Shown: one piece after another, positions 27,872 through 37,421 of the stretch
Layout: the number at the start of each line of letters is the position of its first letter
Numbering within the stretch: the stretch's first letter is position 1
DNA from: a virus
DNA length: 38,613 nucleotides
Virus record (IMG/VR): IMGVR_UViG_3300032316_000623
Coordinates: 1-38,613 of that record
Reading direction: 5' to 3' (one strand)
Notes under the pieces: model-generated
Told to the model about the DNA's origin: nothing
Seen by the model: only the letters and a program-made list of their open reading frames with translations
Databases searched by the model: none
Program-made: the position numbers and the translations under genes

Positions 27872-29772
27872 TAGCGCGCCTCAAGTTCATCAATGCGTGC
27901 AGATAATTCCTTAATAGCCTGGATCAACACACCAACCATATTAGCGTAGGCCACGGACTTTGTGCCATTGACATCTGTCGCTACTAATTGAGGCAGGACT
28001 TTCTCTACCTCTTGAGCAATAACGCCGATACCGAGCTTGCCAGTGTCTTTGCGGGCGTATGAAACGCCTCTTAACTGATTAACAATTCCTGTAGCATCAA
28101 AAATAGTATGAATATCTTCTTTTAATTTAATATCTGAAAAGGCGGTAATGTCGCCAGAAGCCGTCAGTGTACTACATGTAATCTCACCAGATGATGTGAC
28201 CGATCCGCAATTAATATTACCACCACCAACAGATAAAGATGCTCCGCTAATTGCTCCATTTGAAGTGTTAAGCGAAATACTCCCGCCACTCATAGTGCCA
28301 CTAAATGATCCAGAACTTCTAGCAACGTAATTAGCATTAGCAGTGGTTACTGTAAGCGCATCAGTAATACCATAACCAGATAAAGTTGTCGGCTTAGAGG
28401 TAATATTTGACCAGCTTGGTGCAATCGTTACAGCCGTTCCAATAGATGTAATTCTGCCTTTACCATCGACCGTAAATGGTCGCACGCTTGCTGCATCGTT
28501 GTTGTATGTTCCAGATGTGACGCCGGAATTAGCAAGCGTCAGTGTTATAGTAGACGCTCCAGTGCCTGTTACATCGCCGGATGCAGTTATGCTTTGAACG
28601 CCTGCACTTGCTTCAAGCACCCAAGATCCACCCGCATCACGTCTGAGATACCCACCACCTGTTAGACCAGATATTGTTTTCAAATCTTGATCTAAATAAC
28701 TTGCAGCATCTACATATGCTTTAGTAGCTGCGTGATTAGCTTGCGTTGGATCACCGATGAGAGACAAATAGCCAGACATTGGTGTTGACCCTGTGCCTGA
28801 TCTCAGCACAGCAGTCGTATCTACATAGTTTTTAGTAACGGCCTGTAATGGCGAGGATAATCCAGTAGGATCAGCAGACAAAACAAGTGGGCCAGACATT
28901 GATTGCGAAGCTGTCTGCGTCCGTGAGAAAGCATAGCTTTCTAAAAATTGACGCGTCACAGCGTGCATTGAGCTAACAGGATCAGCAAACAAGCTAAGAT
29001 AGCCAGTTAGCGACCCACCAGCTCTTGTAAGCGCATTATCGGTGAAGAACTTTCTTGTAACAGGGTGCATATCGGCACTAGGATCTGCAAATAATGTCAG
29101 ATTGCCTGTTAATGTGCCGCCAGCGCGTGGTAACAAAGTTGTATCTACATAGTTTTTTGTAACAGCAGTTCTTATATCAGATCCGCTTGTTGGATCAGCA
29201 GACAAGACAAGCGGCCCTGTCATTGTGTCGCCAGCTTTGGATACCTTCGCATTTATAGACGGTGTTAAAGCAGCATCGCCATCATCAACGTATTTCTTTG
29301 TAGCAGCATGAAGATTTGATGTAGGCGCAGCATTGAGGGTAATATAACCCTGCATTGTCCCACCCGTTAATGGCAATCCAGCGCCTGCTTGGATCTGCGC
29401 TTGAGCTAATGCGTCATCAACGTATTTTTTGTTTGCAGGGTGCATTATATTTACTGGCGCAGCATGTAGAGTAATGTAGCCAGACATTGCGCCGCCTGCC
29501 CTAGACAGAAAATCATCTACATATTGCTTCGTTGCTGGATGAAAATTAGATGTAGGATTAGCATGAAGCGTGACAAAGCCCGTCATCGTCCCACCAGCCC
29601 TAGACAATGCAGCATTAGCAGTTGCTTGAGCGTCAGCAGCTTGTGTATCACGCGCTTTGATCTGCGTATCAATCGTATCAAAGTTGGTGTTTATAAGACC
29701 GCCCCAAGTGTTGGTGGCAGCGCCAACCTCTGGCTTTATTAGGGTATAATTAGCGGTAAATGTATTTGCCAT
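27871..29772 (-). CDS. Tail fibre with C-terminal S74 chaperone domain
   Basis: The 633-aa fibre has a virion-binding start (MANTFTANYTLIKPEVGAAT), then about eight tandem modules of the type RAGGTMTGxxTLxAxPTSxx followed by HPATKxYVDD. A Gly/Ser beta shaft follows. An intramolecular chaperone/peptidase S74 domain starts at about residue 546 (SDIKLKEDI) and includes IGVIAQEVEKVLPQLV. The chaperone trims itself off after trimer folding. It is the main receptor-binding fibre candidate. Confidence 0.92.
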   Translation of the reverse strand: MANTFTANYTLIKPEVGAATNTWGGLINTNFDTIDTQIKARDTQAADAQATANAALSRAGGTMTGFVTLHANPTSNFHPATKQYVDDFLSRAGGAMSGYITLHAAPVNIMHPANKKYVDDALAQAQIQAGAGLPLTGGTMQGYITLNAAPTSNLHAATKKYVDDGDAALTPSINAKVSKAGDTMTGPLVLSADPTSGSDIRTAVTKNYVDTTLLPRAGGTLTGNLTLFADPSADMHPVTRKFFTDNALTRAGGSLTGYLSLFADPVSSMHAVTRQFLESYAFSRTQTASQSMSGPLVLSADPTGLSSPLQAVTKNYVDTTAVLRSGTGSTPMSGYLSLIGDPTQANHAATKAYVDAASYLDQDLKTISGLTGGGYLRRDAGGSWVLEASAGVQSITASGDVTGTGASTITLTLANSGVTSGTYNNDAASVRPFTVDGKGRITSIGTAVTIAPSWSNITSKPTTLSGYGITDALTVTTANANYVARSSGSFSGTMSGGSISLNTSNGAISGASLSVGGGNINCGSVTSSGEITCSTLTASGDITAFSDIKLKEDIHTIFDATGIVNQLRGVSYARKDTGKLGIGVIAQEVEKVLPQLVATDVNGTKSVAYANMVGVLIQAIKELSARIDELEAR

Positions 29773-29775
29773 TTG

Positions 29776-30759
29776 CTAAGCCACCATTTGCCATATTATA
29801 GACGATGGAGTGACAATCTCACCCCACTGTCCATACAAATTAATTGTTGATACGTCAGATGTCTCTGAGGCGGTTAATGTTATTGTCGATACTATTACAA
29901 GTGATACAGCGCTAACATCGGGAGCTTCAGTCGCCGATAGCGTGATGATCTTTTGCTGGACAACAAATCTTGCAATATCGGGAGCTTCTGAAACAGAAAG
30001 CGTTAAATAGGATGTCGTATCAGCAGTAAATGCAGCAGTATCAGCTTGCTCTATGCCAACAAGCTGAGCAGTTGAAGCTAATAACCCATCAAATGACGCT
30101 GTATCTGGTGCATCAGATGTATTTAGGACTATATTCCACGTTGATACTACCAAGGACGAAACAACGTCTTGATTTTCTGTAGCAGACAGCGCGCCTTCAG
30201 CGCTTAAATATCCGCTAAATGTAGCAATGTCAGCGTTTTCCTGCGACAATAAGATCGCTTCAACTGAAATGCCAATGTTAACAGAAATAGCGTCAGGTGC
30301 TTCAACGGCACGTAAATGTAAAAATGGGACACTATTATCAGCTTCAACAATTATGCTTGAAACGTCACCAGCTTCATTAGCTGCGACGGTAAGAGCCGTT
30401 CCTACATTTAAATTAATAGACGATACATCTGATGGCTCAGTTGCACTTACAGATATAGACCCAACTATATCAGTTGCAAATGATGATGTATCAGACTGCT
30501 CTGTAGCTGTTAATATAACGGATGCGACAATAGATACAGTGAATGCCGCAGTATCGGGAGCTTCGCGTATATCAGCGCTAAAGCCCTCATCATCTTGGAA
30601 GGCGTTTGTTTGAAATGCGCCACCTTGGAATGCGCCAAGATTTACTTTGACTTCACTTACAAAGTTATCATTTGCTTCAGTAACTGCTAGATATAATGTG
30701 CGGTCATAAATCTGAAACGCATTATACTGCCAAGCGTTTTCTTGAAATGACCGAGCCAT
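29776..30759 (-). CDS. Repetitive beta-rich tail protein (327 aa)
   Basis: After a start rich in AFQ motifs (NAWQYNAFQ, GAFQGGAFQTNAFQ), about ten repeats of 20-25 residues follow the pattern (L/S)xATExxDxxSFxxxI. A regular beta-solenoid or stacked fibre is likely. It lies inside the fibre block. No enzymatic motif is seen; receptor binding or a structural shaft role is inferred. Confidence 0.7.
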   Translation of the reverse strand: MARSFQENAWQYNAFQIYDRTLYLAVTEANDNFVSEVKVNLGAFQGGAFQTNAFQDDEGFSADIREAPDTAAFTVSIVASVILTATEQSDTSSFATDIVGSISVSATEPSDVSSINLNVGTALTVAANEAGDVSSIIVEADNSVPFLHLRAVEAPDAISVNIGISVEAILLSQENADIATFSGYLSAEGALSATENQDVVSSLVVSTWNIVLNTSDAPDTASFDGLLASTAQLVGIEQADTAAFTADTTSYLTLSVSEAPDIARFVVQQKIITLSATEAPDVSAVSLVIVSTITLTASETSDVSTINLYGQWGEIVTPSSIIWQMVA

Positions 30760-30777
30760 ATGTCGTGTCCCTGGCTA

Positions 30778-31332
30778 TTAAGCCGAAATCTCAGCAGCAG
30801 CTTTAAACAAATCGTCTATCTCTGCATCTGTGAGATTTAACGCTGCGCCAAGTGTTGCAATCATTGGCGACAATCGCTTCCATTCAAGAGCATATTCCCA
30901 AGCAACCTGCGTCTTCGCATCAGCAGCAGCAACCGCAGCCTCTACATCAGACAATAGCTCTGCATCAGCTAAAGCCATTCGTCCTTGAAAGGGCGTGACG
31001 ACTGCGCTTTGCCGCCATTGCTCAACTTTGGCTGCTAGTTCTTCATCCGTAAATTTTGTGAGTGTCCAGCCAATAAACCATTCACCATCAACCAACTTAG
31101 GTTCCGCATCCGGCAAGCAGGAATGTGTCGCATGTTCATAGTCTGGCTGCGTTAGATACGTGACTTCTACGAGGGAATAGCCTGTATTTAGTGCTGTCTG
31201 CGTCTTAGGAAACCAAAACGCTACGTCATAGTTACCGCCAAAGTTTGTATAAGGATTTTCCTCCTGCATGTCAGCAAATGTGTAAGGGTACTTAACAAGC
31301 ACATCACCGTTGATTTCAGCATATAAAGTCAT
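30778..31332 (-). CDS. Probable tail fibre assembly / chaperone-like protein
   Basis: The start used is the ATG at 31332 with GAGG upstream; an ATG at 31344 overlaps the upstream stop and is also possible. The 184-aa product has an N-terminal domain with Trp/Tyr-rich segments (DVAFWFPKTQ, EWFIGWTLTKF) and a helical C-terminal half (ALADAELLSDVEAAVAAADA). This two-part form is common in small proteins that accompany fibre genes, many of them fibre assembly factors. Confidence 0.65.
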   Translation of the reverse strand: MTLYAEINGDVLVKYPYTFADMQEENPYTNFGGNYDVAFWFPKTQTALNTGYSLVEVTYLTQPDYEHATHSCLPDAEPKLVDGEWFIGWTLTKFTDEELAAKVEQWRQSAVVTPFQGRMALADAELLSDVEAAVAAADAKTQVAWEYALEWKRLSPMIATLGAALNLTDAEIDDLFKAAAEISA

Positions 31333-31340
31333 GTTATACC

Positions 31341-32309
31341 TCATTCGGCGTATGTGCCAATGGCTGTAGCCTGGTTGATCGAGAGAATTGCTTTTGTTCC
31401 ATCAGGCGAAAGACTAAGTTGTTCTGGGTTATAAATATTAATATTTTGGCCGCCTAGAGTAGAAAGAGAGAGCGTCCAAGACGCGCCACCATCATTCGAC
31501 ATGTAGATTGGTTTACTGGGGGTGCCACCAATAAGAAGTCTATCTGTTGTAGACAAAAACGCTGTATCTTGAGCATATATAGCTGTAGATAATGGTGTTG
31601 AAATCGTTGAAAAACTTGTTCCACCATCAGTGGATTTGTAAAGAGCAGTTCCAACTAGAGCATAAATAGTATTACCATCATTCGATATATTTAGCCTATA
31701 TGTAGACCCCGAACCAGGCGTTGTTATAGCACTCCAATTTACACCATAGTTTGTTGATTTATATATTGCCCCAGCCGTAGTTCCGGCGAGCATATACTGT
31801 CCATTATTCGACACACCGCAAGCCCACCAACCTCGTGTAGTTTCTCTCGCTGTCCAATTTACACCATAGTCAGATGACGTATAGATTTGACCATTATTTT
31901 TTGTTGCAACGGCATACAAAGGGTTATTTGATGCAAATTTTGCAAAATAAGCATCTTGTATCGCAAGGGTTCTGGTGAACGAACTTCCATAGTTCGATGA
32001 CACGTAGATACCCGTAGGTGTATTACCCGAAGCCACAACTAAGTATTGACCTGTAGATGAAATATCAGAACTGAAGGAAGAAAAAAACGATGTAAATTCA
32101 GTAGCCGTCACGCCATTATTTGAAGATACAAATGATGTATATGATGAATTTGACGACATCAGTGAATAGTTACCACTAATTGATGAGCCAGACTGAGATG
32201 TTCCAGAGTATCCATTTGATTGAGCCCAAACGAAACCCGCTGATGAACTTTTTGCCCCAAAACCGAAGGCTCTGGCAGAGGCAGCCCCGCTAGTAATAAT
32301 CGTTGGCAT
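31341..32309 (-). CDS. Asp-box beta-propeller tail protein
   Basis: The 322-aa protein contains repeated Asp-box motifs, (S/T)x(D/N)xGxxW: SSDYGVNWT, STNYGVNWS, STDGGTSFS and SNDGGASWT, each at the end of a blade-like unit with IYxS. This is the sialidase/BNR-type propeller. The N-terminal 90 residues are Ser/Gly/Tyr-rich and probably link it to the virion. It may bind or cleave surface glycans; no catalytic set could be identified. Confidence 0.8.
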   Translation of the reverse strand: MPTIITSGAASARAFGFGAKSSSAGFVWAQSNGYSGTSQSGSSISGNYSLMSSNSSYTSFVSSNNGVTATEFTSFFSSFSSDISSTGQYLVVASGNTPTGIYVSSNYGSSFTRTLAIQDAYFAKFASNNPLYAVATKNNGQIYTSSDYGVNWTARETTRGWWACGVSNNGQYMLAGTTAGAIYKSTNYGVNWSAITTPGSGSTYRLNISNDGNTIYALVGTALYKSTDGGTSFSTISTPLSTAIYAQDTAFLSTTDRLLIGGTPSKPIYMSNDGGASWTLSLSTLGGQNINIYNPEQLSLSPDGTKAILSINQATAIGTYAE

Positions 32310-32318
32310 AGCGACCCC

Positions 32319-33683
32319 TTATGCGAACTTGGTCTGCGATGCAAACACGGTGAACGCAGACGTTCCAGTTTTCACAATCGTGTAGGTGTAAATGTCGATG
32401 CTTGACGCATTACCCGAAGTTGGAGCTGTGCCACCCTGCCATTTAGGCGTTACGGTAGCTCCATCCACCTGCACGACGTTATTATAATACGCGGTGCCAC
32501 CTTGCTGAACCAAGAACACAACCGTGATAGTTTGACCTGTAGTCATCAAGGTGTTCAGCGTCGTTCCGCTTGAACCTCTAAAGTTCACTGTCCAGTTAGC
32601 AGAAGCATTTGACGTATAGTAAAGCACACTTTGTGTTGTAACATCATATTGTATTGTGCCAGTTGCGGCTGTCGCTGAAACCGTAGTTGTCTCAGCAACA
32701 TCAGAAAATACTGCTCCTAATGTACTCGTAGAGCCATTAAAAGTTTGCGTTGCTGTAAAGGTCGTAGCAGTTCCAGGAATAACATAATCAGTCCCTGCTG
32801 TTGCTGCCGTAAATGCTGATGTACCATTACCCTTTAAAATGCCAGTTAATGTAGTTGCGCCTGTGCCACCATTAGCAACAGCTACAGTTCCCGTTACGTT
32901 AGCAGCAGTTCCCGTAGTATTCTGATTGAGGGTTGGGACATCAGCCGCAACTAATGCTCGAAATGTTGGTGTGCCAGCGGCACCATTGGGTGCAGCTAAA
33001 ATATTATTTGCAGTCTGTGAAGCAAAATTTGATGGGGTGACAGAAAGCGTTCCACCTAGCGTAAGATTACCAGAGGTCGTAACTGTCCCAGATAAACTAA
33101 GGCCACTTACCGTTCCTGTCCCACCGACTGAGGTAACTGCACTTGTAACATAGTTGCTTGTATCAAGTGACCACGTATTTGCTGCCGTCTTTTTCAGTAA
33201 ACCACTTGTGCCAGCAAGAGCAGCGATAGCAGCTAAGTCAGGGTCATATGCTTGAACTGAAGTGCCAACAGCAGCCGGATCTAAGTAATCAGTGCCAGCA
33301 GTAGCAGCCGAGAATGCTAAAGAGCCATTTCCTTTTACCAATCCCGTCAGCGCAGTCGCGCCTGTGCCGCCATAGGCGACAGACAAAGTGCCAGATACAC
33401 CCGTAGCTAGAGGCAGACCAGTGGCATTTGTCAGCGTGATTGCCGTAGGCGTTCCAAGTGCAGGCGTCGTCAGTGTTGGGCTTGTCGCTCTAACAAGATT
33501 ACCCGTCCCTGTCGTCGATATCTCTGTCGCGTTGCCAGAGCCGTCGAAGCCAAGGACGGTGCTTGCAGTGCCGGTAAACGTATGGCCAGCGTTCCAATCG
33601 CTCGGCACAACTTGACCCGCCGACGCAGCAGCAGCGTCATCGGCAATAGTCACGTTTTTCTGATGCTTGACTAAAACAGCCAT
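32319..33683 (-). CDS. Tail fibre with VxxGGTGAT repeats
   Basis: The 454-aa protein begins MAVLVKHQKNVTIADD and contains repeats built on VAYGGTGATALTG and VANGGTGATTLTG followed by KGNGxxAFxAATAGTDY. These are common in phage fibre shafts. The C-terminal 130 residues (from about TIQYDVTTQSVLYYT) form a jelly-roll-like beta domain, probably a receptor-binding tip. It is the first gene of the fibre block. Confidence 0.82.
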   Translation of the reverse strand: MAVLVKHQKNVTIADDAAAASAGQVVPSDWNAGHTFTGTASTVLGFDGSGNATEISTTGTGNLVRATSPTLTTPALGTPTAITLTNATGLPLATGVSGTLSVAYGGTGATALTGLVKGNGSLAFSAATAGTDYLDPAAVGTSVQAYDPDLAAIAALAGTSGLLKKTAANTWSLDTSNYVTSAVTSVGGTGTVSGLSLSGTVTTSGNLTLGGTLSVTPSNFASQTANNILAAPNGAAGTPTFRALVAADVPTLNQNTTGTAANVTGTVAVANGGTGATTLTGILKGNGTSAFTAATAGTDYVIPGTATTFTATQTFNGSTSTLGAVFSDVAETTTVSATAATGTIQYDVTTQSVLYYTSNASANWTVNFRGSSGTTLNTLMTTGQTITVVFLVQQGGTAYYNNVVQVDGATVTPKWQGGTAPTSGNASSIDIYTYTIVKTGTSAFTVFASQTKFA

Positions 33684-33705
33684 AGTAATACCCGCCTATA
33701 CGATA

Positions 33706-34113
33706 TTAAGAGTGCGTAATTGAACCAGCAGAGAGCGTAACCGTCTGGCCTGCTGAAATAGCTGTCGCGTTAATAATGATGTCTGCCGCGCTAGTTCCAA
33801 CCGTGAGGCCAGTAACAATCACGTTGCCTGAGTTATCGCGGAACTCAGCTTTTGCAGCAGTGCCGGTTGCTGAAGCAGTCGCCGTCAATGGCGTGCCAGA
33901 TACAGTTAAAACACCACTGGATACAGTTCCTGGCGTTGTGCCGAGCGTGAATGATGCAAGAACACCAGTAGAGCCAGAAAGAGCAGACGTGCCGATCACA
34001 AGCGTGCCAGCCGTTGCTGCTCCCGTTGAAGATGCAACAGTCTTGCCGGCAACTAAGTCAGCAACAAGCTGCATACGATTTGATTTAAGCGCAGTTGAAT
34101 ATGTAACAGCCAT
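33706..34113 (-). CDS. Small structural protein, Gly/Ser/Thr-rich (135 aa)
   Basis: The product starts MAVTYSTALKSNRMQLVADL and is otherwise an all-beta sequence rich in Gly, Ser, Thr and Ala, typical of minor virion or decoration proteins. It follows the adaptor gene, with AAGGA before the ATG. The exact role is unknown. Confidence 0.7.
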   Translation of the reverse strand: MAVTYSTALKSNRMQLVADLVAGKTVASSTGAATAGTLVIGTSALSGSTGVLASFTLGTTPGTVSSGVLTVSGTPLTATASATGTAAKAEFRDNSGNVIVTGLTVGTSAADIIINATAISAGQTVTLSAGSITHS

Positions 34114-34129
34114 TTTTAGTTTCCTTTAG

Positions 34130-34753
34130 TCAGAAGCCGCGTCTGCGGGCAGTCAAGTTCGTGCGGCTCCTGCTCGCACGTTCACTATCCATCATCAGTT
34201 CGTCCAAGGCGCTTGACGCCAACTGCGACCAGACGGGGATACGTTCGTCGTTTTGTAGATACGGCGCGGCATTAGCCAGCGTTGCGTAGAGATAGAGATC
34301 CGGCGCTTTTGTCAGCAGCCAGTTTGTAGCTTGCGTAGAGGATAAAGCTGGAACTTTTGCGTAATAGGTAATCGTTAATTCTACGCTGCTTGATGGTGTT
34401 GGTATTAATTCAAATGCGCCATCAATAATCGTATAATAACGTGTCTTACCAGTCATAGATGTGGCTTTAAACTGAGCCGCCTCATTTGGGCCGATAAATG
34501 TTAATGGCTCTGGCGTATTCGTTGCATTAGCAGGCAGCTGTAATTGATATGTTTCTAAATAATCAAATGGCAATGAAATAAAGCCATTAGTCGTTGCTGT
34601 GCGACGGCGTGTGAGCATCTCACGCACTCGCAATGTGCGGTTTAATCTTGCCTCGGCAAATGTGATAAAATCTGGAATTTGAGTAGTTAAATCTTCCCTG
34701 TTAAGCCAATCGGCAACACTAGCTCTTAGCTCTGTGTAGTTAGTTATTGCCAT
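34130..34753 (-). CDS. Head-tail adaptor (SU10 adaptor / P22 gp4 type)
   Basis: The 207-aa protein starts MAITNYTELRASVADWLNRE and has FAEARLNRTLRVREMLTR, then ISLPFDYLETYQLQL and VELTITYYAKVPALSS. These are motifs of the SU10-like adaptor family that forms the ring below the portal. Its position after the capsid gene fits. The ATG overlaps the upstream stop. Confidence 0.85.
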   Translation of the reverse strand: MAITNYTELRASVADWLNREDLTTQIPDFITFAEARLNRTLRVREMLTRRRTATTNGFISLPFDYLETYQLQLPANATNTPEPLTFIGPNEAAQFKATSMTGKTRYYTIIDGAFELIPTPSSSVELTITYYAKVPALSSTQATNWLLTKAPDLYLYATLANAAPYLQNDERIPVWSQLASSALDELMMDSERASRSRTNLTARRRGF

Positions 34754-35061
34754 TAAACTCGGCCCTTCCAGACACGGAAATCTCTATTGTCGCTGTCATT
34801 TAACCAGACAGCCCAAGCCTTTTCATCGTGGAACCAGCCCTCACGCATTGCTTTTTCAGCAACGCTTAAAGGAACTCTAGCCACATGCTTGAGATTGGAA
34901 TGATCGCCGTGGTCGTCAGACAATACAGCGGCGCTATCTACGACAGGCTCACAATCCTCAATCGTCTCAATGGTGAAGTCGCCAAAAAATCCATCCTCTG
35001 GATTTGAGTGCAGCACTCGGACGACATTGCCCTTGTGATCGTAGATTTGTTTCTGTGACAT
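34753..35061 (-). CDS. Conserved-looking small virion-region protein (102 aa)
   Basis: The sequence (MSQKQIYDHKGNVVRVLHSN to FRVWKGRV) is acidic and compact. I do not recognise a named family. It lies between the capsid terminator and the adaptor gene, and its stop overlaps the adaptor start (TAATG). Confidence 0.7.
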   Translation of the reverse strand: MSQKQIYDHKGNVVRVLHSNPEDGFFGDFTIETIEDCEPVVDSAAVLSDDHGDHSNLKHVARVPLSVAEKAMREGWFHDEKAWAVWLNDSDNRDFRVWKGRV

Positions 35062-35072
35062 CTCATGCCCAT

Positions 35073-35100
35073 AAAAAAAGGGGCCGCCGAAGCGACCCCT
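35073..35100 (-). terminator. Intrinsic terminator after the major capsid gene
   Basis: On the - strand a 9-bp stem (AGGGGTCGC / GCGGCCCCT, one T-G pair) closes a TTCG tetraloop with a C-G pair, followed by seven T. Partial termination here would make capsid transcripts more abundant than those of the tail genes. Confidence 0.92.
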
Positions 35101-35130
35101 CTAAGGTTTTTAGTTTTAGTTTTTAGCTAA

Positions 35131-36105
35131 TCAGCTTGCAGCAATGTCAGGCAGCTTAGCGTGGGCTTTTTCATTACCCATCTCAAGGCCGTATTCTGCG
35201 AGGATCATCTTTGTCTCAGCATCGCCAATTTTCGCAATATCAACCGTCTGGAATGGACGATAATAAGCGACTGCAGCGTATTCTGGATCAAGGAACAATG
35301 CCGCTGAAACTTCCTTTGAAGAGATTGTGCGGGTGCGCAACCAACGTGAAGGAAGGATTTTTACATCGCCAAAGTCAGAGCGATAGATATCAACGGTGTT
35401 AACCGCTTCTACCTTTGATACCGCAATTTGCGAACCAGAGCGGCCCGTAAATGACGAAATCTTACGCTTAATAGCTGGGCGAACAAGAACAACCTTTGGC
35501 TCAGCGCCATTGGTGTAGGCCGTCTGAAGAATATCGTTAAAGATAGTCTCCGTCAGAGCTACAGATGTTGAGCCATCCGTAAGAGCAGCCGTCTCAGATG
35601 CAGCATTCGCATAAGAGGTGCCGCCAGCGCCAACATTGGTGCTGATCCAATGCTCAAGTGAGCGGGTCTTACGAGCAGTGCCACTGTCATTACCAGCTAC
35701 GCGAGCCTGATTAGAGCAGAGGATTGCTTCCATATCGCGCTTAAGAGCCTTAGAAACAAGCGCCATCTGATGGGCCATTTCCGAACGCTTGCCAGCTGCG
35801 TCAGCGCTTTCCTGCGAGCCAGAAACCGTAGCATCACGCGAAGAAATCTGCGTCGTATTGGAAACGCGAACCGTTGCAGTTGCAGCTGAACGGGAAAGCT
35901 CAAAGCCTTCCTCTTTAGCATTGCTTGTATCAAGTGCTGGCAAGCTCTCAGTCTGCCAATCGAAGATGCGGTTTTTAACATTACGCCGTCCGGCAGCACT
36001 CATAAATGGTGTGTCGAAAGGGTCAATATTGTAGATTGTATTTGAGAGATCTTCGCGATTGGCCGTAGCCGAATATGTCGCAAAGGCATTAGTTACTTTA
36101 GCCAT
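35131..36105 (-). CDS. Major capsid protein (SU10 family)
   Basis: The 324-aa protein has the start MAKVTNAFATYSATANREDL and the motifs YNIDPFDTPFMSAAGR, SSRDATVSGSQE and ALKRDMEAILCSNQ, then FLDPEYAAVAYYRPFQTVDI near the end. This is the pattern of HK97-fold SU10-like major capsid proteins. It is preceded by the scaffold and followed by a strong terminator. AAGGA ribosome site. Confidence 0.92.
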   Translation of the reverse strand: MAKVTNAFATYSATANREDLSNTIYNIDPFDTPFMSAAGRRNVKNRIFDWQTESLPALDTSNAKEEGFELSRSAATATVRVSNTTQISSRDATVSGSQESADAAGKRSEMAHQMALVSKALKRDMEAILCSNQARVAGNDSGTARKTRSLEHWISTNVGAGGTSYANAASETAALTDGSTSVALTETIFNDILQTAYTNGAEPKVVLVRPAIKRKISSFTGRSGSQIAVSKVEAVNTVDIYRSDFGDVKILPSRWLRTRTISSKEVSAALFLDPEYAAVAYYRPFQTVDIAKIGDAETKMILAEYGLEMGNEKAHAKLPDIAAS

Positions 36106-36117
36106 TTTAGCGTGTCC

Positions 36118-37107
36118 TTATATCAAACTTTCAAAGACAGCAGCGGCATCACGCACACTGCCAGATTGTTTGAGACGTTTTCGCGCATCGACTAGAGCTC
36201 TAGTCTGAGTGTTCATCGGCTTTTGAACCGGCGCATTAGGCGTCAAGGCTTTTTCAAGTGGTTCTGATTGCTTTGGCTTAGAGTTTTTCAACTCACGCCA
36301 GCGCATTGCGTCATAAGCTAGAGCAACAATTCGCGCATCATATGCTTGATCTATCTCTTGGTCGTTAAAGCTGCGACCTTTAAGAAAATCACGCAACCGA
36401 TGTCTGTCACGCTCGTAGTTTTTGGCGTCTTTCCACTCTGGGATAAGCTCGGGCAGTAATTGAGCATTCTGTGCCAGATAGGCTTGTAGATTTTGCTCTT
36501 TGTCTGCGTTTTGCTTTTGCGACATGCGTTGCATTTCTGCTTCAGCTGCCTGCAAATCACCCACTTCGCGCTTGTAACGCTCGTCCTGCTTTAGGTAAGC
36601 AACGGGGTCTGTGTCTATCAGTGATGGATCTGGCGGCTGCGGCAAGTTGCGCTGCATACGCTGAACCATAACTGGCAAGAGTTGAGCATAGATTTTATCT
36701 TGCTCACTTGCTTGCTCAACGACAGACTGAAATTGCTTACGCTCTTCAGCTAGTGCTTGAGTTTTGCGTGTGTAATCCGCTTGGCGTAGGACGCCAGACT
36801 TCAACTCTTCCTTCGTAAACTTGACCTCTTGCCCTTCAATCTCAAGGGTGATGACAGTTTCTTCCGGCTTGTCGTCGTCGGCCTTTTCCTCGGCCTCATC
36901 GTCTGAGCTATCTTCCTCGCTGTCTTCTGCGTCTTCCGCATCGTCAGCCGTCTCTGAGGCTTCAAGCTCGTCTTGTGCTGTTTCTTCTTCTTTTGGCTTT
37001 TCTGTCTTGCCGGCATTACCGGACAGGATTGCCTCAAAAGCAGACGCAGCTTCGCTAATCGACCCGGTGCTTTCGCTTATCGGGCCGGCTAGATTTTCAT
37101 CAGCCAT
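36118..37107 (-). CDS. Capsid scaffolding protein
   Basis: The 329-aa protein has a very acidic segment (about residues 38-85, EEET...DDAEDAEDSEEDSSDDE) and then long charged helices rich in Gln/Lys/Glu, ending in a basic helix (RALVDARKRLKQSGSV). This composition and the position directly before the major capsid gene are typical of scaffolds that direct prohead assembly and are removed later. No protease motif is seen. Confidence 0.88.
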   Translation of the reverse strand: MADENLAGPISESTGSISEAASAFEAILSGNAGKTEKPKEEETAQDELEASETADDAEDAEDSEEDSSDDEAEEKADDDKPEETVITLEIEGQEVKFTKEELKSGVLRQADYTRKTQALAEERKQFQSVVEQASEQDKIYAQLLPVMVQRMQRNLPQPPDPSLIDTDPVAYLKQDERYKREVGDLQAAEAEMQRMSQKQNADKEQNLQAYLAQNAQLLPELIPEWKDAKNYERDRHRLRDFLKGRSFNDQEIDQAYDARIVALAYDAMRWRELKNSKPKQSEPLEKALTPNAPVQKPMNTQTRALVDARKRLKQSGSVRDAAAVFESLI

Positions 37108-37126
37108 TTAATTTACTCGGGGTTGC

Positions 37127-37408
37127 TCAGCGAATAGGCGTGCCAACGCTTGCGCGGAATTTCTCGCGCTGCTCTGCTTGTGCCTTCGTGAGTTTTGCAT
37201 CTTCAAGCAAGCGAATTAGTCGCATCTTGAAGGAACGTGCGCCGCGAACGAGAGAATAGGCATCCTCGCGCTCTTGTGATGTTTTAAAGATACCTTGAGC
37301 CCACATCTCAATCGTTGCTGTTTCAAGCTCGGCAATAGCCTTTTGAAACGCAGGATTATCCATCACAGCCTGGGCTTGCGCACCAAGGATGATTGGGTCT
37401 TCGCTCAT
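37127..37408 (-). CDS. Small helical protein between portal and scaffold (93 aa)
   Basis: The sequence (MSEDPIILGAQAQAVMDNPA, then FQKAIAELETATIEMWAQGI) is helical with a basic C-terminal part. It is probably a minor head or assembly protein. I recall similar short genes at this site in related podoviruses but know no function. Confidence 0.7.
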   Translation of the reverse strand: MSEDPIILGAQAQAVMDNPAFQKAIAELETATIEMWAQGIFKTSQEREDAYSLVRGARSFKMRLIRLLEDAKLTKAQAEQREKFRASVGTPIR

Positions 37409-37421
37409 AAAATTCTCGGTG

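Noticed and set aside
36821-37111. Serine-rich + strand reading frame
   Set aside because: It is the antisense of the acidic segment of the scaffold gene.
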